Positions 45,047 to 54,100 of a stretch of 64,000 nt of DNA are shown here, in pieces. The stretch comes from Durusdinium trenchii (Eukaryota > Sar > Dinophyceae > Suessiales > Symbiodiniaceae), in contig CAXAMN010027528.1 in NCBI GenBank assembly GCA_963970005.1, positions 138,044 through 202,043 of the forward strand, written 5' to 3'. Both the position numbers and the translations under genes were made by a program. Position 1 is the first letter of the stretch, and every line of letters begins with the position of its first letter. Below the pieces are notes generated by a model that saw only the letters and a program-made list of their open reading frames with translations, ran no database searches and was not told the origin of the DNA.

Positions 45047-45058
45047 ACCCTTCAGATC
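45047..45058. repeat. Target-site duplication, 3' side of the giant element
   Basis: ACCCTTCAGATC here is identical to 58596-58607. It lies directly outside the A-rich 3' end of the element and 57 nt past the ORF2 stop codon. A 12-bp exact match at both expected borders is what target-primed reverse transcription leaves. Confidence 0.65.
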
Positions 45059-45115
45059 TTTTCCTCTTCTGCTTGCCTTAGACTGTCGTCCGCGACCAGG
45101 CATCTAATTATGAAT

Positions 45116-48100
45116 TCATGCAGTAGGAGCGTGGAAGTCAGGTCCTCGCTCGGCCAGAAAATTGAAATCTCTGGTCAGCTCGCGAATGGTTTCGAGGAAG
45201 ACAGCCGGAATTTCAGCGTCCTCCTCCTGTGGACCATTCGTCTGGCCTGCTTCAACTATACAGCATAGAGCCTTGCACAGGCCAGGCGGATATTCCTTAA
45301 GGGCTGCAGTTTTCCAACTGCCGTCCTCACCGCGACCGAAGGCGCAAGTCTTTGGGAGAGGTGTTGTCTGCAGGGATTTGAGAAGCCCAGCATTATCGAC
45401 AGCACCGTTGATAATGAAAAGAGTAGTTGGCTTAGGAGTAGCACCTCCAAAATGGCCCTGCAATATCTCTACCAAGTCACACTGTGGAAAACGCAGAAGG
45501 TAGCGAATGATCGCAAGTCGCCATATGCTTGGACGGTTGACATCTAGGCTCAAATCGCTTGGGTGTTCAAGGACAGAAGTGGCACCAGCGAGAATCGTGA
45601 TCCACATGAGCCTGATCGTGATGCCAAGCAGCAGGCTCCCAATCGCCACCTGTTGGTGCTCTTTCAATGTGAGGTCGAAATTCCCCCACGGGGATCCCCG
45701 TCGGCGGACCGGTCTGGGGCCTCCAGGGAGCACATTGTAGCGTGCGATGGACCATGTCTCGCACGGCGGGCCAGCGATCCACGCCACGAGGTAGCCTGCA
45801 CGGAGCGCTTCGGCAAAGAGATTAAAGGTCTCCTCACGGCTTAAGTCGCCCCACCTGGCGTCAAAAATAATATCGATTGAAACAGCCATGAAACTTCTCT
45901 GTTCCAGGTGTTCCTGTACGTCTAAGTTGCGCCTAGCCCCTGAGAATAGGTGAGCCACCATTCGGGGCCTGTAGCGGACTCTCTCTGGATGCTCGTACCG
46001 AAGCTCTCTCATGTCCTGCGACTGCTTCCAGAAGAAAGCCATTGCCCTATCATGCTCATGTTGGTCAGCGTATCTGCCTTCAAGAAACCACTCTCCGCAG
46101 GCACTGATCTTGAACAGCTGGAATGCCGACATCATGGTTAGGGGCGCCTCCTCGTGGAGACCGAGCCAGTTTTGGCTCCAGTCGTCGAAGCACTGCAATA
46201 TCTCCTCATGGTAGAGAAAGGTGACCTTAGTTGCCAGTCGGAGGGCTTCTAGGATGTCATCCGATTGCTCCAGCCCTTGAACAGCTGTTCCCCACGAACG
46301 GTGTAGCGCTATCTTCTGTTCAGCAAGCACAGTACGCGCCCCGTAGAGCTCTTCCCAGACTGGTCTAGGTCCCTCAGCTTGCATATATGGATCAGCTAAT
46401 TCAGACCGTCCCTTGTTCGCTTGCTTGCTGTTGACACCCGGCTCTCTCTCGACCTGCTGCCCGCGCCCTTCGTAAAGTCGGAAACACGCGGTCTGCCTGT
46501 TCACGTGGTTGAGCAAGTCAACGTGGCAAGAAAACACCTTGAGGCATGCTTCACAGACTTCACCAGTAACGAAATCGCGCGCCCTGGCTGCCCTATTGTG
46601 TCTCTTGAACGAATGTACAGCACAGGCTGATGCACTGATAAAAGTCCTTTCACATTGCAGGCAGTAATGAGAAGCTTTAGAAACAGGGGTTGTGGAACAG
46701 CCTAATCCAGCCTCTAGTATGTCATGGAAAATCTTGGCATGCCACTCCTCCCAGGCAAAACGTCTTTGAAAATAAGCTTTGCTTCGGGCCGAAGCTCTCT
46801 TCAGCAGGGCCTTCCATTTAGAGGCCGGCTGTTCCATGAAGCTTTTCCATGCCTGCCAGTCAAGCTTTGGTGATGGCACATCAGCTTCGGGACAAAACTG
46901 CTGAAGCCATGCTATATCTTCCTCAACTCGCTGCCACCATATCTGCTCACTTCGTATCAAAGCCCAGACATGTAGCTGGCCGTTTCTCATCAAATGGTTG
47001 ACATACCGTAGACGTGCGACAGACAGTAGAGTGTCTGGGCTATGTAGCCCCGTTTCGTGGAGAACACGTTCGTTTGACCAAGGGATGGCGTCTTGTCCGA
47101 AATGCATGATGGCAAAACGTTTGAAAAGTTTCGAAAACCCTGTTTCCAGTTGTCGATCCTGCCTTTTCGTGGGAGATTGCCACAAAGCCATGTTGAAGGA
47201 CATTGTTGAGAAAACTAACGAGTCGAAAAATTGTCTCTTTTTGTCTAGAGACAGCTGTCGGTTTCGAAAAATTTGACTTCGGTAGCGCGTCATCACTTCA
47301 TGGGCTGCAGCAAACTTTGTAGACACATCCTTTCGGATGCCCTGCTTTTGTTCAACCCATGTCCCCAGATGCTTATAGCTTCCAGTAAGTCGCAGCTTAT
47401 CCAGGACAAGTCTCGTGGATGTTTGAATTTCATGCCCCTGGTGAGACAATTGTCTCCTGGCTTCCAGAGAGCGTTTACCTCTGCAAGTAAGCATCAATTC
47501 TGTCTTGCCTTTTGCAAGATTGGGTGTTAATCCCGCAAGCGTTAGTCGGTCAAAAATAGTTCCAGCGATCCGTTTAGCTCTGTAAATCACATCTTCAACA
47601 GAATCTGCTGCAAAAGAAACCGCAAGATCGTCCGCCCAAATAGGCGCCAAAACGCCCAAGCTCACAACCTCTTCGGTGACACTATACGGGTGGACATCTA
47701 CACTTGCCTGTATGGCAATGTCAGGGAATTCTTGTTCCAAGGCAGCAAAGACTGGGGCCAAAACCCGATGCAGGGCGTACCCAAATGCCATATCAGCAAA
47801 AGTATCACCCGGTCTCGATCCTCGACGCGTGCGCGTCAAGACATCATGGTCTCGGATCTGGAACCACGTGGCCTCATAAAATGCTCGAAAAAGCTCTTTA
47901 ACGTAAGGTGACACCTCAGATGCCTCAATTGCTGGCTCTGGTTCTATCAAAGCAAGGAAATCACCATATTCATGCTCTGGCAATCCCATCTCTGCAAAGA
48001 TCGTCTCAAAAGCTCGGTCATCAACTTGAGAGGAGATCACATGTCTTCTGAGCAACCGGTAAAACGCATTGCTTACATCGACAAAAAGGATTCCTGAGCT

Positions 48101-51100
48101 GCGGCCTTTGATTGCAGCTGTGTGGTGGAACAGACGCACAGCATGCGCCGCCTGGGTAATTGAGAATCCTGGTATACCCCCCAATTGCATAGGAAGGCGT
48201 CGTTGAGCAAAGTCAGCTATGAGCTCTTTGCGGTAGACCGCATGTAATGCTTTGCTTGCAGGCGAGCTGACAAAAAGACTCCTATAGCTGCTACAACATG
48301 CCGGGTTTCCTCTCTTGAAAGCAGGGACAAGCGTGCCCCCCTTAAAGACGCATGGCTCTCTAAGCATCATCACCTCTTTTAGGAAAAGAGGGTAGTACAA
48401 CCTGGCCATTAGAGACGGTGCCCTATTTAAGACATCTCCAGGTACCCCGTCTACAAAGTAAGCTTTGGCGTTTTTGGTCGCACGAAATTGGCGCTCGATC
48501 TGCAGGATAGTGGGCAAATCATCCCATTGCGGCAATGGTCGCCCCTTTTTTCCTAGCTCATCACAGATCTGCATCAACCCCTCTGGCGTGGTAGCAACCC
48601 CGTCCTCCTGCGCCGCAAAGTATGTTCTCCATTTTTCTCGTATCCGGTTCAGATCCAGAATGGGTGTACCATCGTCCTCTGCTAGCATCGGCAGCGGCTG
48701 TATGGGCCCAGGCTTTTTTGCACTTTTCACTCCTGCACTTCGTAGCGCCTGGAAGAAATCAGCCTGGCTCATAGTTGGCATCTGCTTGGCCAGATTCTCA
48801 AGGAAAAGGGTACGATCGCATCGCAGTTGTTTTTTGAGGCGCTTAGCTTCAGTGGAGCTTAAAAGCTTCAGCTTCCACAAGGAAACAAAGCATTTGCAAG
48901 TCTTCGCAAGGAGCTTACTGACGTCAAGCGGCTCCATCCGTTTCCAACTGTCCCATGCAGCTTGCTGGGTGGAGTGGTGGAGGGAGTTCCTTGCAGTCTG
49001 GATTTGCTGCCTTATCCTCATCCGCGATGCTCGAATCGCCCATGCCTCTTGGGATATATAGCCTTTCCTTGGATCATTCACTTTAGGCGGAAAGGCTTTG
49101 TGCAGCCGTTCCTGAATTTGCGCAGAAAGATTCGTCGCATGGGTCTCAATATCTTCTGACCATGCACGTTGTGGGAAATCAGCAAAAACCTGCTCCAGAT
49201 CTAGCGGGGTTGCGGACTGCAGTGCACGGCGATCAAAAGACACTCTTGACTGTTGGGTGATTTGCTTTGTCCTCTGAACCTTTAGCTCTAAGACCAGAGG
49301 TCTATGGTCAGGAACACGTCCTCCTATGTCGAGCGTCTCCAGAGCATATGACCTCAGCAGCGCAGGCACGGGGTGCTGTGGGATCATGATATAGTCACAG
49401 CGGGCTGTCGCCCCGTTGGACGAACTTTGCCATGTCCACGTGGACCCCTCATGTACCCCTACCATGGTACTTGGCAGCTGGCAATCCAAATGTAGCAACA
49501 TCCTACGAAAACACTCTCCGGCATAATTAGTGGCTGACTCTAGTCCCTCAGCCCCAATGCACCCTGGCAACTCATCACAGAAGTGGGCGTTTGCATCGAT
49601 TCCCATGATAAGATATGTCGAGCCAACCAGGCGATCTAACTGCTTTTGGAGTGAATCCCAGAATGATTGGATCGTCTCCTTCGGCGCCCCAGAGTGCGGA
49701 GAATGGGCATTGACTAAAAGCAAAGGAAAACCATGCAGAGCCACTTTAAGGATGAGGAGTTGTGGTTCTGCAATGACCACCTGTATGGCCTTGGCATCAA
49801 AAATCAACCGGCTGTTGTTCACATGTCTTCGCAAGAGCCATATCTCTACTCCTCCGACTCCCTGCTGCGCTGCCGCAGTGATCCGGACATGCGTTTGCGA
49901 CTGGATCATGTTGGACTGACGTGTTCTCGTTTCCTGCAGAAAAAGAATATCGAAGCCATGCCACTGCGCTTGTTCGCGCAGAAACCCAGGGACAATGTCA
50001 CCCCGTTTGGGGTCCAATGTATTGACATTGAAGGTGCAAACTCTCAATGACATAATCTTCGACACTGCATGCGCTTTCGGTGTTGCAAGAAGCGAAAGGG
50101 GCAAGCGTCCCGCAACTCCTGTCTTCATCTCAACATCCGGGACTGACAAGGGCCCTTTGTGCCAAGAGGGCAGGCTATCCCCAGCTGAGTTAAGTGCTAA
50201 CCACAAAAACTCAATGGCGTACCTCCGGCCCGACGTGAACGGAGTGTAGTCGGGTCTGGCAACCTTATTTTCATGCTGTCCATGGTATGCCCACTTGGCA
50301 ATCGCATCAGCAAGCTCATTGCCCAAGACTCCGCTGTGGCCTTTGACATGGCGCCAGGTAACCATGTCGTGCCCCAAAAGAACTTCAACTGCCTTTGCAA
50401 GGCTTCGTGCCACTCTACCGATTCGATCTTCTTCTGGCTGGCTATATATTCCAGCAGCAGAAAGCCCGACGGACTGCGCATCAAAAAGGAAAAAGTGTGG
50501 TACCTCGAGCCCCTGAGCTAAGACCCATTCGCAAGCTCGCACAATAGCAGTGGCTTCCGCACTTCTTGCATCACTAATGTGTGCCCCAGCCCACGCTGAT
50601 GCCATAGGATCAATCTCAACTAATCCAAAATCCAGATCTATGAGATGGCAATGTTCACGGGAATGGCTTATGGCAACAAACGACCATGATGCGAGTAATG
50701 CTTCATCAGGTGAATTCGAGCCATCAGTATAAATCTGGAGCTCTGTGATCTCGTTCGGATCCTGCAGTATGATATCGTGCAATTGTGCCTGCATTTCGCT
50801 GGGGAAAAATTTCGATACTTCTTTCCACGAAATGCATGGTCTGGTACGTTTCACCATCACAGCATCAAACCAGGATGTGAAATCTGGCACATTGAGATCG
50901 CATCCCAGCCATCTTACACTTCGCCTTGTGTGCTGTTTCGGCAGTTCCGGTATAGGGAGTATTGTATCCAGCGGCAGGGCCTGCCTCGGATAGTCAATTA
51001 CCACGTAGCAGTCTTCAGTCGTGACCAAATCATCCATCTTGTCAAGATCTTCATTTTGCCAGACAGTCAGGATCTTCGGGTTACCAGGAGGTCTCAGCCC

Positions 51101-54100
51101 ATCAGTGGGCCGCTTTGTTTCCCAGTTCTCACAAAGTCTCCAGCCATCCTCATTTGCAACTGCAGGAAAAAACTGAAGGAATGAAGTTCCATCTTCTTGC
51201 TCAAGAGGCAGCGAACAACTGTCATCTTGCAGAATAGCAACTCGTATATCAATCTTCATCCCCGGAAACGGACGCCAAGCTACTATCCTGGGTAACTCTT
51301 GCGTGTAATGGCTGACTCGGCAGTCATAGCGGGCATGCTGGCAGACTTCTTCCAGGCGATATAGCTGCAGAAGAATCTCTGTGGTGATTCTCTGCGGCAA
51401 ACGCCGAGCCGACATCTCAGGCGGTCGATCTCCTTCTTGAACCCAGAGACTCACGAAGACCGGGACTTCTGTGTCATCAGGGTACTCATCGATCAGGAGA
51501 TATAGGTCATCCTCACCCTGCTGCTCAAAAATTTCCGGCAATGGCCGGACCGGAATCACAACTGCTGGTACATGAAAGGGTATAGCTGTCCGAAGGAAAT
51601 CTCGAAGTACTGTCGCGAAATCATAGCGTTCGAGAACAAAATACTCATCAACAGCTAGGCCCCAATGGACCACCCTATCATCGTACGTAGAGTATAAGAC
51701 AAAATCCGGCCACCTATCCTGAGCTGCAAGAAAGGCAACAGCTTCTCCATAGAAAGAATCAAAAAGGACAAAAGCTGTCGTCCTCCTGGTCTGCTCAACT
51801 TTTCGGCGCCATTCCAAGAATCTGTCTCGTTCTTGCTGCAGGGTCTCAAATTGCTCAAGAAACATCACTGGCCTCTGCAGCCATACATCAGAACAAATCC
51901 GAACCTGAATTTGAAACATTATAGATACTTCAGTATCTGTCATCTCACTCACCCTAGGGTAGTCTATATCCCCGATCTCAGGTGAGGGGTGATCATTGGT
52001 GCGAGCATCAACATACCACTCCTGAACCCTAGGGTAGTCTATATCCCCGATCTCAGGCAGGAGGGTGGATGCTTGCCATTGCTGCATGAGACTGGCATCG
52101 TCGACATCTGCAGAATCTTCGTGACTTTGCTCATTAGCCACATCAACAGGCTCCGGGTAGGGAACTACTCCGTCTCGATTCGCACTCACACGGAAACGTC
52201 TTGTCCATCGCCCAGTCGTCAGCAATCCTTGATGGTCACGATGTTCATTTGTAGGGTAAACGTCAGCCACGTCCAGGTCACTGCTGTCTTGGCCCTCATC
52301 AAACGGACTCACCCCATTGTTTCCAGAAAATTCAGAGGTCCAGGTAACTATGTCTTGGTCACTCCCCGGGCTTCCACAACTGGTAGAAGATGAAATTTCT
52401 GCCCCTCGTGTCCACTCGTATAACTTGACAAAAGCTCCAGGTGCTATCGGGATGTCCTGCCAATACTCATATCTCCTTCTCTCCCAATACAGGTAACATT
52501 CAGAATCTCTATCGCAGTCGTTCTGAGGGACTGCAAAAGTGAACAAGAAAGAAACACTAGTGGGAGGAAAAGATCGAGGCAGAACGATCGAAAGCAGATT
52601 CATTCTTCCATCTTCAATGGTCTGGCATAATATCGGGCATCCTTCAACGCTATCGTTGTCGATTATAACATGGGGCCTTGGCAGTACCAGAAAAACTGGG
52701 GCTGGATCAACAAGTGTAACTCTGCTGTTTTCATCCATCCCGCGCTGGGTCCATAAATGTTGACATTGTTGAACCGCCTCACTACTAAGTTTGACCGGAC
52801 ATCGGTCGGGGTACAGCTGCGCAAAACCTGTCTCCCGATCATGCACCCAGAAGGTCACCTCGAGTTCCCGGCTGGCGAACTGCCTAAGATATATGTGCAA
52901 CAAGGACCTGGGTGCTCTTTCCTTATGCATGACTTGCATGAATGCGGCAGCATCAGTGTCTTTGCTGGAAGGAGCGTAAGGGCTTCCTCTCTCACGGCAC
53001 TCATCAATACGAAATTCAAGGACAAAATGCGACCCATGGTTCTGGTCTACAACATCTTGCATCCCCCATTCAATGTCGCCCTCCTCAGTTCGGGCCATGA
53101 GGACACATCGATTGACTGTCCTGTCACAGATCGATTCCAGGCCTAGTCGGCGAGTCAGGTCGCGAAAAGTCTCATCTTTCTTGTAAAGTGTTGCAACTCT
53201 TTTCGGCAGTCGTGCGTACAAAATGTCTATCAAATATATCCTTACTCTTGCATGCAGCTGCGGCTGTGTCAATATTATCAGGTCAAGCGGAAAGATCCTC
53301 AAGGATAGCGGTGCCATCACCGGGTCGACTGACATGATCCAGAAGGGCTGAGCCTCCTCTATGTCAGCAAGCTCCCTCAACATCGACTGGGTCATAGAGC
53401 GACCAATTTGGAGCGGGATGATCCTCGCATAAGCAGCAACTTCATGCGCTACTATCCAGGCATAGACTGTGAAAACCCGCGTGCCCGGTAGTTCAAAATG
53501 TTCTGCTAGGAATTGCCGCACCAAATCCTCATCATTTTCAGCATCCTGCTTAATCTGATAAAGTTCCCGCAGTCGCCCATCTGGAAAAAGGTGCTCAAAC
53601 CGATAAAGCCTTCGCGCAGCTTCCTGGAACTCCAACTCATCAGACTCCATTTCAGCCATCCAAGGTAGCTGCATGAAGGATTGCTGATCATCAAAATCTC
53701 TTCTCGCGATCAACAGGGTCTGATGCTCTCTAAAAGGCTCCTGTACTGGCAAAGGTGGTCCACAGGACTCATCAAGAGCTTCTGCAAAGAGCCTTATCAA
53801 GGCTCCTGCTGGGAGGCCTATTCGTTCATGTCCCACAAATGTACGCTTGATGTCTCCATAACTAAATGATGCTACTCCCTGCATCGGATGGTTGCAGACG
53901 TGCTCAAACCCAAGGAGCGCACACAGTGTATTAGGCGTACATCCGGGCGGGCAGTGAACAGCAACATGCTCCATGATTCCAGATAGCTCCAGCTGTATCA
54001 CCAGAGGTAAGGAATCTTCTGCAGCTGTCTCATCGGTCAAGGCAACAACAACGACATCGTGTTCGTTTCGGCCGTTTCCTGCAATCTCAGTCATAGTTGG

